In this document: piece by piece, positions 17,154-25,395 of the stretch
Layout: each line of letters starts with the position of its first letter
Position numbering within the stretch: the stretch's first letter is position 1
From: Arenibacter arenosicollis
GTDB taxonomy: Bacteria > Bacteroidota > Bacteroidia > Flavobacteriales > Flavobacteriaceae
Assembly: GCF_014397245.1 (NCBI RefSeq)
Contig: NZ_JACLHY010000008.1
Location: forward strand, 1-64,000
DNA: 64,000 nucleotides
Direction: 5' to 3'
The notes under the pieces: generated by a model
Databases searched by the model: none
What the model was told of the DNA's origin: nothing
Seen by the model: the letters and a program-made list of their open reading frames with translations, nothing else
Translations under genes and position numbers: made by a program

Positions 17154-17669
17154 ATGGATATTGCATTGTTGATTATTGGACTTCTTTTAATGTTTGTTGG
17201 CGTATTGGGCAGCTTTCTTCCGGTACTCCCTGGAACTCCAATAAGCTGGGTAGGCCTGCTCCTACTCTATCTCACCACCGCAATCCCGGATGATTGGGTC
17301 TTCTTGGGGATTACCTTGGCCATTGCAGTAATGGTTTTTGCCTTGGATTATATTATTCCGGTTTGGGGAACCAAAAAATTCGGGGGAAGCAAATGGGGTA
17401 TGATAGGTACCACAATTGGACTTTTGGTTGCCTTAATATTTCCAGTTCTGGGGTTTTTAGGCATCATTGTTTGGCCCTTTTTAGGGGCATTAGTGGGAGA
17501 GCTCATTAACAAAGCGGACCAAAAAACGGCCCTAAAGGCCGCTTTTGGATCTTTTCTCGGTTTTTTAACCGGTACTTTCCTGAAATTTATGGTTACTATA
17601 ATTTATTTAGGGCTATTTATTTATAAGGCTTGGGAATACAGATCGACATTGTTTCCGTTTTTCACCTAA
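17154..17669 (+). CDS. DUF456 membrane protein
   Basis: A 171-residue hydrophobic protein with about five membrane helices. The opening GLLLMFVGVLGSFLPVLPGTPISWVGLL and the mid-protein IIPVWGTKKFGGSKWGMIGTTIGL and FPVLGFLGIIVWPFLGALVGEL match DUF456 (YqgC-like) proteins, of unknown function. The ATG at 17154 is chosen; an in-frame GTG at 17004 would add 50 residues encoded by repeat sequence. It converges with the nitroreductase gene, 9 bp apart. Confidence 0.85.
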   Translation: MDIALLIIGLLLMFVGVLGSFLPVLPGTPISWVGLLLLYLTTAIPDDWVFLGITLAIAVMVFALDYIIPVWGTKKFGGSKWGMIGTTIGLLVALIFPVLGFLGIIVWPFLGALVGELINKADQKTALKAAFGSFLGFLTGTFLKFMVTIIYLGLFIYKAWEYRSTLFPFFT

Positions 17670-17678
17670 AAAAAATCC

Positions 17679-18230
17679 TTATAGCCATGTTACCTTCTCC
17701 TGCCATGGCCCTTTGGTAACCTCGGGAATTTCTTCATCATAATAGCCCATATAGAAAAAGCCCAGACATATTTCTCCCTGTTTCAACTCAAAAAAATCGT
17801 GCATATATTTTATAAGGCCTGGCGAACTCCAATAACTTCCAATACCCATCTCGGTACAACAGAGCCACATATTCTGTACTGCCATGGCGGTCGCCGCAAC
17901 CTCTTCCCATTCTGGCAAACTCTCCTGCGGATCTCGCTGCATACATATTGCTATAACAGCCCCAGCTTTTTTAGGATTTTGTATCAACTTTTCTACCTTA
18001 AATTGCTTCGGCTTAGGATCGGTTTCCATATATTTTAACGAAAGGAACAGCCCTAATTTTTCTTTAGCTTCCCCTTGTAGCACCCTAAAACGCCAAGGTT
18101 CTGTTTTTTTATGGGTAGGCGCAAAGTTGGCAGCCTCCAAAACCTTCTCTATAGATTCCTTGCTAATGGGTTTGTCATTATATTGTGCCGGAAAAACTGA
18201 GCGGCGCCTCTTTATTATATCAAAAATCAT
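17679..18230 (-). CDS. Nitroreductase family protein
   Basis: A 183-residue FMN-dependent nitroreductase-fold protein. The N-terminal RRRSVFPAQYNDKPIS supplies the RRS phosphate-binding segment; APTHKKTEPWRFRVL near residues 37-51 and the GIGSYWSSPG loop near 129-138 are typical of the family. Substrate not predictable. It lies 47 bp downstream of the LysR gene and is probably co-transcribed with it. Confidence 0.88.
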   Translation of the reverse strand: MIFDIIKRRRSVFPAQYNDKPISKESIEKVLEAANFAPTHKKTEPWRFRVLQGEAKEKLGLFLSLKYMETDPKPKQFKVEKLIQNPKKAGAVIAICMQRDPQESLPEWEEVAATAMAVQNMWLCCTEMGIGSYWSSPGLIKYMHDFFELKQGEICLGFFYMGYYDEEIPEVTKGPWQEKVTWL

Positions 18231-18277
18231 ATTCTTTTAAATTATTTGATTACAAACTAAAGTTATTAAAGATCTTG

Positions 18278-19168
18278 CTATGACTCGTTTAACAACAAAT
18301 TAATACAATGCCTCAAGGCAGGGTTCCTGTTATCCTCCTTCCAACAAACAGAAAGTATAGCCTTTTGCGGAATGTTCTTTAATTCTATAAATTTCACCTT
18401 CATTTGAAAACCGTATTGCAAGGAAGTGGGTACTATGGCAATGCCCAAATTATTCTCCACCAACTTAAAAATGGTCTGGGCATGTACCGATTTATGCGAT
18501 ACTTTGGGTGTAAAACCTGCGTCTTCGCATATGCTCATCACCGTATCAAAATACAAAGGACTATAATCTTGGGCAAATAAAATAAAGTTCTCCTCCGCCA
18601 ATTGTCCTACATCCCTAAATTCTCTAGTAAGCATAGGATATAATTCCGGTAATACTACGGAAAAGGTATCGTTAAAGACTGGTTGAATATTAAGTCCTTC
18701 CGGCACCCTGGACAAACGCACAAATCCCATATCCAACTTATCCTTCAATATGGCATTGACTTGGGCACTGTTGGACAATTCTTCCAAATTGGTCTGGATT
18801 CCAGGGAATTTTTCTTTAAGCTTGATCAACAGATTTGGAATAACTTCTTGCATGGCAGAACCCAAGAAACCAATACGGACTTCCCCAAAATTGCCATCCC
18901 GAATGTGCCTCAACTGTTTTTGGGTAACTTCCAAATGATTTAAGATGAACTCAATTTCACTTTTCAAATATTCACCCGCGGCGGTAAGGGCTACTTTCTT
19001 TTTACTCCGAATAAATAGCTTTACGTCCAATATCTCCTCCATTTGCTTAATCTGTCTACTCAAGCCTGGTTGGGAAATACATAATTTTTCAGCAGCCTTT
19101 CTGTAATGCAACTCTTCTGCTACCGCTAAAAAATATTTAAAATGTCGGAGCTCTAATTGATAACCCAT
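18278..19168 (-). CDS. LysR family transcriptional regulator
   Basis: A 296-residue LysR-type regulator with an N-terminal winged helix (residues about 3-62: LRHFKYFLAVAEELHYRKAAEKL, SQPGLSRQIKQMEEIL) and a periplasmic-binding-like effector domain from about 90. The gene is divergent from hutH with 78 bp between, so it is a candidate regulator of histidine use. A perfect -7 box on the minus strand (19207-19214) gives a 30-nt leader. Effector unknown. Confidence 0.9.
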   Translation of the reverse strand: MGYQLELRHFKYFLAVAEELHYRKAAEKLCISQPGLSRQIKQMEEILDVKLFIRSKKKVALTAAGEYLKSEIEFILNHLEVTQKQLRHIRDGNFGEVRIGFLGSAMQEVIPNLLIKLKEKFPGIQTNLEELSNSAQVNAILKDKLDMGFVRLSRVPEGLNIQPVFNDTFSVVLPELYPMLTREFRDVGQLAEENFILFAQDYSPLYFDTVMSICEDAGFTPKVSHKSVHAQTIFKLVENNLGIAIVPTSLQYGFQMKVKFIELKNIPQKAILSVCWKEDNRNPALRHCINLLLNES

Positions 19169-19206
19169 GGTTATTAAGTATGTATATTAATAGTATTGGT
19201 GATTAT

Positions 19207-19227
19207 CAAACTTAATCAATAAATTTA
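19207..19227. promoter_or_regulatory. Divergent lysR and hutH promoters
   Basis: Minus strand 19207-19214 reads TAAGTTTG (fits TAnnTTTG) for lysR; plus strand 19220-19227 reads TAAATTTA (one mismatch) for hutH, giving leaders of about 30 and 13 nt. The two boxes almost touch, so one bound LysR protein could affect both transcripts. No clear LysR palindrome is certain. Confidence 0.45.
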
Positions 19228-19246
19228 TATTGAAAAAAATAATCCC

Positions 19247-20827
19247 ATGACTACTTCAAAAAAAATATTTTTTTTCGGGGAAGATCATCTAACTGCAGGT
19301 CTTGCTCTGGGCCTTGCTAGGGGAACGATTCAAGGACAAATCTCAGAAAAGGCAAGAAAAAAAATTCGGGCCAGTTATGAAGTCGTGGCCCATATAGTGG
19401 ACCAAGGCCAACCTGTTTACGGCATTAATACCGGATTTGGACCCTTATGTACAATAAAAATTTCCAAAGCGGAGACCAAAATTCTTCAGACCAATATACT
19501 TCAAAGCCACAGTGTAGGTGTAGGTACGCCCATAGAGACCGAAATAGCCAAATTGATGCTTATTTTAAAGGTCCATTCCTTGGCCCAAGGTTATTCTGGC
19601 ATTGCAGAAACTACCTTGGACCGAATAATATGGCACATAGACAATGATGCCATTCCAATAGTACCCTCACAAGGTTCAGTAGGAGCGTCCGGTGACCTTG
19701 CTCCCTTATCCCATTTATTTTTACCTCTAATAGGATTAGGAAAAGTCAGGTATATAAGAAAATTGATTTCCACAGCTCAACTCCATAGAATTTATGGCCT
19801 AGAACCCTTGGAATTGGGACCCAAAGAGGGACTGGCGTTAATAAATGGCACACAATTTATTGCTGCACATGCCGTAATGGTCATAGACAAAATGCACGCT
19901 AGCCTTACTCATGCCGATATCATTGGGGCTATGATGATCGAAGGGCTCCAAGGAAGTGTAAAACCCTTTTTTAAGGAACTGCATGAACTACGGCCATTTA
20001 AAGGAAATAGTCATGTAGCCACAAGAATCCGTTTCCTATTGGAAGATTCCGAAATAATGCAGGACCACATTGATTGCGAACGGGTTCAAGACCCCTATTC
20101 CCTTAGGTGCATCCCTCAAGTACACGGTGCTTCCAGAAATGCTTGGTTACATTTAAAGGAACTATTGGAGATAGAGTTAAATTCAGTTACGGACAACCCT
20201 ATAATCATAAATGAGGAATTAACTATTAGTGGAGGGAATTTTCACGGACAGCCTTTGGCCATGGCCTTGGATTACGCCTGCCTGGCCGCCTCTGAGCTGG
20301 GAAATATCTCGGACCGCCGTATTTATTTGGCCCTGGAAGGCAACAGTACAGGAGTACCCAAATTGTTGATGAAAGATACCGGCATCAATTCGGGTTACAT
20401 GATCCTACAATATACAACAGCGGCCTTGGCCAGTGAAAACAAGGGTTTGTGTTTCCCCGCCAGCGCCGATAGCATCCCCACGTCCTTAGGACAGGAAGAC
20501 CATGTAAGTATGGGTTCTATCAGTGGGAGAAAAGCCCTGCAGGTCCTAGAAAACGTGGAAAAAATCTTGGCCATAGAACTCCTTACAGCAGCACAGGCTT
20601 TTGAATTTAGAAAACCCATGAAATCGGGAGTATTATTGGACGAAGTCCATAAGGAGGTTCGTAAAAAAGTGGCCTTTGCCCATAAGGATAGGGTTTTTTC
20701 AGAGGATATTGAAAAAGGAATAGATATGATCAAAGACCGCAGTATTATCCTGACGGTGCAAAAAACCATGAAACGGAACAAACTGAAAATGAACTGTCCT
20801 TATGAATTGGAATTTGAAGAATATTAG
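19247..20827 (+). CDS. hutH: Histidine ammonia-lyase
   Basis: A 526-residue aromatic amino-acid ammonia-lyase. The MIO prosthetic group forms from A147-S148-G149 within GSVGASGDLAPLSH. Other family blocks are YGINTGFGPL near 60, SVTDNPI near 325 and FHGQPLAMALDYA. The lyase family also includes tyrosine enzymes, but the direct downstream hutI and hutU make histidine-to-urocanate the likely reaction. First gene of the hut run; hutI starts 48 bp after its stop. Confidence 0.9.
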   Translation: MTTSKKIFFFGEDHLTAGLALGLARGTIQGQISEKARKKIRASYEVVAHIVDQGQPVYGINTGFGPLCTIKISKAETKILQTNILQSHSVGVGTPIETEIAKLMLILKVHSLAQGYSGIAETTLDRIIWHIDNDAIPIVPSQGSVGASGDLAPLSHLFLPLIGLGKVRYIRKLISTAQLHRIYGLEPLELGPKEGLALINGTQFIAAHAVMVIDKMHASLTHADIIGAMMIEGLQGSVKPFFKELHELRPFKGNSHVATRIRFLLEDSEIMQDHIDCERVQDPYSLRCIPQVHGASRNAWLHLKELLEIELNSVTDNPIIINEELTISGGNFHGQPLAMALDYACLAASELGNISDRRIYLALEGNSTGVPKLLMKDTGINSGYMILQYTTAALASENKGLCFPASADSIPTSLGQEDHVSMGSISGRKALQVLENVEKILAIELLTAAQAFEFRKPMKSGVLLDEVHKEVRKKVAFAHKDRVFSEDIEKGIDMIKDRSIILTVQKTMKRNKLKMNCPYELEFEEY

Positions 20828-20875
20828 ATAGCAAGTAGTGGACCTTGGCCACTGGACTTTAGAAATAAGACAAAA

Positions 20876-22123
20876 ATGAAAAAATACACCCTCATCGGAC
20901 CTTTTAAGCAAATCTTGACTATGGGTGGATTGCCCCTTAAAGGTGCATTATTGGACCAACAATTAACTATTATTGAAAATGGGGGCATCATAATTGTCGA
21001 TGAAAAAATATACGCCGTAGGACCTTATGCTCAAGTATCAGAAGAAGCGAATAATTTAAATGCCGAGAATTTACTCATCCTTTCCGAAATGATATGCATT
21101 CCTGGATTTATTGATACCCACACCCACATTTGCTTCGGAGGTAGCCGGGCCAATGACTATGCCCTGCGAAATTCAGGAAAAACATATCTCGAAATTGCCA
21201 AGTCCGGAGGCGGAATCTGGGACACGGTTACCCAAACAAGGAAAGCCAGCACACCTGAACTTATTAGCTTAATAACGGAAAGAGCAGAAAGACATATAAA
21301 CCATGGGGTGACTACTATAGAAGTAAAAAGTGGCTATGGCCTTTCGGTACAGGAGGAACTTAAAATGCTCAGGGCTATGGCATCGGCAAGGGAAGAATGT
21401 AAATCGGATCTGGTTCCTACCTGTTTGGCAGCCCATATGGTTCCAAAAGATAATAATGGCACGGCAGATGACTATCTACTGGAAATAAGCACAGAGCTGT
21501 TTCCTATTTTAAAAAAAGAAAGGTTAACACAAAGGATTGATGCCTTTATAGAGGAAGGCGCCTTTTCTCCAACATCAATAGCTCCCTATTTTGATAGGGC
21601 CAAAGAAATGGGATTCGATATCACCGTACATGCCGATCAATTTTCTACTGGAGGAAGTGCAGTAGCCGTAAAATACAATGCTATCAGTGCCGATCATTTG
21701 GAAGCCAGCGGAGAAAAAGAAATTCAATTGTTGGCCAAAAGCAATACCATTGCCACTGCCTTGCCAGGAGCTTCCATAGGGTTGGGATGCAACTATACCC
21801 CAGCACGAAAACTATTGGATGCAGGCGCTGCTGTGGCGATTGCCAGTGATTGGAATCCAGGATCGGCACCCATGGGAAACCTGTTGACCCAAGCTGCAAT
21901 TCTGGGCACCTTTGAAAAATTGACCAATGCAGAAGTGCTGGCCGGGATTACCTATAGGGCTGCCGCAGCTTTGGGCTTAAGGGATCGCGGTAAAATTGAA
22001 ACCGGACTTTTGGCCGACCTAATTGCATTTCCTACCGGAAATTATAAAGAAATACTCTATCAACAAGGTATGTTGCTACCCTCCCTAGTTTGGAAAAAAG
22101 GAAGATTGGCTGTAGAAGTATAA
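20876..22123 (+). CDS. hutI: Imidazolonepropionase
   Basis: A 415-residue amidohydrolase that opens imidazolonepropionate to formiminoglutamate. The metal-binding motif DTHTHICFGG is near residues 80-89, VHADQFS near 250, and the late ASDWNPGSAPMGNL stretch carries the last Asp. The order hutH-hutI-hutU with short gaps indicates one transcript. The stop is 11 bp before the preferred hutU start. Confidence 0.95.
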   Translation: MKKYTLIGPFKQILTMGGLPLKGALLDQQLTIIENGGIIIVDEKIYAVGPYAQVSEEANNLNAENLLILSEMICIPGFIDTHTHICFGGSRANDYALRNSGKTYLEIAKSGGGIWDTVTQTRKASTPELISLITERAERHINHGVTTIEVKSGYGLSVQEELKMLRAMASAREECKSDLVPTCLAAHMVPKDNNGTADDYLLEISTELFPILKKERLTQRIDAFIEEGAFSPTSIAPYFDRAKEMGFDITVHADQFSTGGSAVAVKYNAISADHLEASGEKEIQLLAKSNTIATALPGASIGLGCNYTPARKLLDAGAAVAIASDWNPGSAPMGNLLTQAAILGTFEKLTNAEVLAGITYRAAAALGLRDRGKIETGLLADLIAFPTGNYKEILYQQGMLLPSLVWKKGRLAVEV

Positions 22124-22134
22124 AACCTCAAAAA

Positions 22135-24156
22135 ATGAATGGACCGATGACGACAGAGAATTTTAAAGCTCAAATATTGCAGGGTATTCCAAAAGAATTA
22201 CCAATAAAAAAAACCTATCCCAAGATTACAAGTAGGGCTCCCAAACGCAGGGACATCCTTTCCTTGGAAGAGAAAAAACTGGCCATAAGGAATGCGCTAA
22301 GATATTTTCCAGCAGATTGGCACGAAACCCTAGGCAAGGAATTTGCAGAGGAATTGAATACGTTGGGCAGAATATATATGTACCGCTTTAAACCAGACTA
22401 CGCTATACACGCCAGATCCATTGATGCATATCCGGCAAAAACTGCCCAGGCGGCCAGTATTATGTTAATGATCCAAAACAATTTAGATCCCAAGGTAGCA
22501 CAACATCCCGAAGAACTTATAACCTATGGTGGTAATGGAGCCGTTTTTCAGAATTGGGCACAGTATCTTATTACAATGCAATATTTGGCTACTATGACCG
22601 CCGAACAAACCTTGCATATTTATTCCGGGCATCCCATGGGTCTTTTCCCTTCGTCCAAAGAAGCACCAAGAGTAGTAGTCACCAACGGGATGATGATCCC
22701 CAACTATTCCAAGCAGAACGACTGGGAGAAATATAATGCCCTGGGAGTTACCCAATACGGGCAAATGACGGCAGGATCCTACATGTACATTGGCCCGCAG
22801 GGAATAGTACATGGCACCACCATAACCGTTTTGAACGCCTTTAGGAAAGTCCTGAAAAATGACGAATCTGCTAAAGGCAAAATATTCCTCACCTCTGGAT
22901 TGGGCGGTATGAGCGGGGCCCAAACCAAAGCCGGAAATATTGCTGGTTGTATTACTATTTGCGCAGAGGTAAATAAAGCTGCCGCGGAAAAAAGACACCA
23001 ACAAGGTTGGGTAAACGAACTTCTGGTAGACCTGGACCAATTAACTAAAAGAGCTAAGCAGGCCATGGAACGGAATGAAGCTGTTTCCTTGGGCTACATA
23101 GGCAACATTGTAGAGGTGTGGGAAAAGTTTGATCAGGAAAATTTATTTATCCATCTTGGTTCAGACCAGACCTCGCTTCATAACCCTTGGTCCGGGGGTT
23201 ATTATCCGGTAGGGCTAACTTTTGAAGAATCCAACCTTCTTATGAGGACCCAACCCGAAGATTTTAAACAAAAGGTACAAGCCTCATTAAGAAGACAGGT
23301 ATCGGCCATTAACAAACATGCGGCCAAGGGCACCTATTTTTTTGATTATGGCAATGCTTTTTTATTGGAAGCATCTAGGGCAGGAGCAGATATAATGGCC
23401 AATAATGGCAAAGATTTTAGATACTCCTCTTATGTCCAAGACATCCTAGGCCCCATGTGTTTCGATTACGGCTTTGGACCCTTTAGATGGGTATGCACAT
23501 CGGGAGACCCAATGGACTTACAAAATTCAGATGACATTGCTTTACGTACCATGGAAGAAATGCTGATTACCGCTCCGCCAGAGATTCATCAGCAAATGAG
23601 GGACAATATAAAATGGATACGTGAAGCGGCATCCAATAATTTGGTGGTTGGCTCACAGGCACGCATACTATATGCAGATGCAGAAGGAAGGACTAAAATT
23701 GCTGAGGCCTTCAACAACGCCATCAAGTCGGGCGAAATAACTTCACCTATTGTTTTGGGAAGGGACCACCACGATGTGGGCGGTACAGATTCCCCTTTTA
23801 GGGAAACCAGCAATATTTATGACGGAAGCAGGTTTACGGCAGATATGGCAATCCAAAATGTTATTGGCGATAGTTTTAGGGGTGCCACTTGGGTGTCGAT
23901 CCACAACGGTGGTGGGGTAGGTTGGGGCGAGGTTATCAATGGAGGTTTTGGATTGGTTCTGGACGGTTCCGAAGATGCCTCTAGACGTTTAAAAAGCATG
24001 TTATTTTACGATGTAAACAATGGCATATCCAGAAGAAGTTGGGCCAGAAATAAGGAGGCAATATTTGCCATAAAACGGGAAATGACTCGTACTCCGGAAT
24101 TGAAGGTAACCTTGCCCAATTTGGTAGAAGACGAATTGTTGGAAAGATTGTTTTAA
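22135..24156 (+). CDS. hutU: Urocanate hydratase, long form
   Basis: A 673-residue urocanase, converting urocanate to imidazolonepropionate with NAD+ as cofactor. The block YGGNGAVFQNWAQYLITMQYL is mid-conserved, GLGGMSGAQTKAG is the dinucleotide site, and FGPFRWVCTSGDP contains the active-site Cys region. Classic pseudomonad enzymes have about 555 residues; this length matches the longer type known from animals and Bacteroidota. The ATG at 22135 is preferred: an upstream in-frame TTG at 22090 would overlap hutI. Confidence 0.93.
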   Translation: MNGPMTTENFKAQILQGIPKELPIKKTYPKITSRAPKRRDILSLEEKKLAIRNALRYFPADWHETLGKEFAEELNTLGRIYMYRFKPDYAIHARSIDAYPAKTAQAASIMLMIQNNLDPKVAQHPEELITYGGNGAVFQNWAQYLITMQYLATMTAEQTLHIYSGHPMGLFPSSKEAPRVVVTNGMMIPNYSKQNDWEKYNALGVTQYGQMTAGSYMYIGPQGIVHGTTITVLNAFRKVLKNDESAKGKIFLTSGLGGMSGAQTKAGNIAGCITICAEVNKAAAEKRHQQGWVNELLVDLDQLTKRAKQAMERNEAVSLGYIGNIVEVWEKFDQENLFIHLGSDQTSLHNPWSGGYYPVGLTFEESNLLMRTQPEDFKQKVQASLRRQVSAINKHAAKGTYFFDYGNAFLLEASRAGADIMANNGKDFRYSSYVQDILGPMCFDYGFGPFRWVCTSGDPMDLQNSDDIALRTMEEMLITAPPEIHQQMRDNIKWIREAASNNLVVGSQARILYADAEGRTKIAEAFNNAIKSGEITSPIVLGRDHHDVGGTDSPFRETSNIYDGSRFTADMAIQNVIGDSFRGATWVSIHNGGGVGWGEVINGGFGLVLDGSEDASRRLKSMLFYDVNNGISRRSWARNKEAIFAIKREMTRTPELKVTLPNLVEDELLERLF

Positions 24157-24388
24157 TAATCAATTATATTTTGGTCAATTGGCAATGGCACGTGTCGATC
24201 GTCCATGTCCCAATGGCGTGATATTGGATCTCGATACAACTATTAAAGTAAAAACCTTTCCTAAATTTTATATTTTACTTGGAAACATCTATTTTTATGG
24301 ACGAAACAGTCCTTATATCGTTTTTCATTCGGGATTGTTTCTCCTTTTGTTGAAGCAAATAATCAGTAAAAAAACCATAATAAAAATA

Positions 24389-25243
24389 ATGATTCCCTGT
24401 CCTATTTGTAACAATCCCAAAACCAAATTACAATACCAACTAAAATTTAATGTACATCAATGTTCAAATTGTGGTTTTCAATTTTGTCCTGATGCCACCT
24501 TCAATAAAACTTTAGTTTCCGATCTCAACGAAGAAACTAGGGAGAAGGCACTTATCAATTTACGCAAGGAAAATTTTCAGCATATCATCACTTCCATCAA
24601 AAAGCATGGTAAAACCAAAGTCCATGGCCTGGAAGTAGGTCCCGGATATGGTTGGTTTCTGGAGGTCTGTAAAGATCACAATATTAGTTGTGAGGGAATT
24701 GAGCCTGAAACCCGCTTTAATGACCGCTACCAAAAGGAAGGTCTGCAAGTGAAGAATGGTTTTTTCCCACAAGACCTCTCGGAACAGTTACTGTACGACT
24801 TTATTGCCTATAATGATGTTTTGGAGCATTTACCCGATTTAAAGGGAATAATGAAAGCTAATTATAACTTGCTAAATTCCGATGGGCTTTTGATCATTAA
24901 TTTACCACAGCAAGACGGAATAATTTATTTCATTTCCAAAATAGCCTATAGATTTGGTGTAAAATCCATATTGGACAGAATGTGGCAATTTAATTTTCAC
25001 AGCCCGCACTTGAGCTATTTTACAAAACGTACCTTGTTGCGGCTGGCCAAGGACAACAATTTTGAACAGGTAGAATCCTTTCCATTGAAAACCATCAATT
25101 TATCAGAAATATCCGATAGAATAGAACAAGATAACCAACAAGGGTATCTAATGAGATTGGCTACTAAAATTGGCGTATTTTTTCTATTCCCATTTTTACA
25201 AATATTCCCTGACACCCGATGTTTTGTTTTTAAAAAAGTATAG
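24389..25243 (+). CDS. SAM-dependent methyltransferase with zinc ribbon
   Basis: A 284-residue protein. A zinc ribbon (CPICNN...CSNCGFQFC, residues 3-31) precedes a class I methyltransferase domain with motif I as GLEVGPGYGWFLEVC near 79-93 and a NDVLEHLPDL stretch near 143-152. This layout occurs in small-molecule or glycan methyltransferases near polysaccharide genes. The ATG at 24389 starts right at the ribbon; the in-frame TTG at 24179 adds 70 residues without family support. It lies 232 bp after hutU and before two glycosylation-type genes, so it may not belong to the hut transcript. Confidence 0.85.
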   Translation: MIPCPICNNPKTKLQYQLKFNVHQCSNCGFQFCPDATFNKTLVSDLNEETREKALINLRKENFQHIITSIKKHGKTKVHGLEVGPGYGWFLEVCKDHNISCEGIEPETRFNDRYQKEGLQVKNGFFPQDLSEQLLYDFIAYNDVLEHLPDLKGIMKANYNLLNSDGLLIINLPQQDGIIYFISKIAYRFGVKSILDRMWQFNFHSPHLSYFTKRTLLRLAKDNNFEQVESFPLKTINLSEISDRIEQDNQQGYLMRLATKIGVFFLFPFLQIFPDTRCFVFKKV

Positions 25244-25395
25244 TAAGAAGATAATTGGAATTTAATTCTGCCATGGAAATAAAGTAATTATTAATAGGTC
25301 TGTGGATAATATAGGTTGTTATTAAATATGAAAGAGCGGCTAGGAAGTTTGTAATTTTTTGCCGCTAAAACCAAGAAAAAAAATTACCAAACTCG

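Noticed and set aside
22090-22134. N-terminal extension of HutU from a TTG
   Set aside because: It would overlap hutI by 34 bp; the ATG at 22135 fits the family start and normal spacing.
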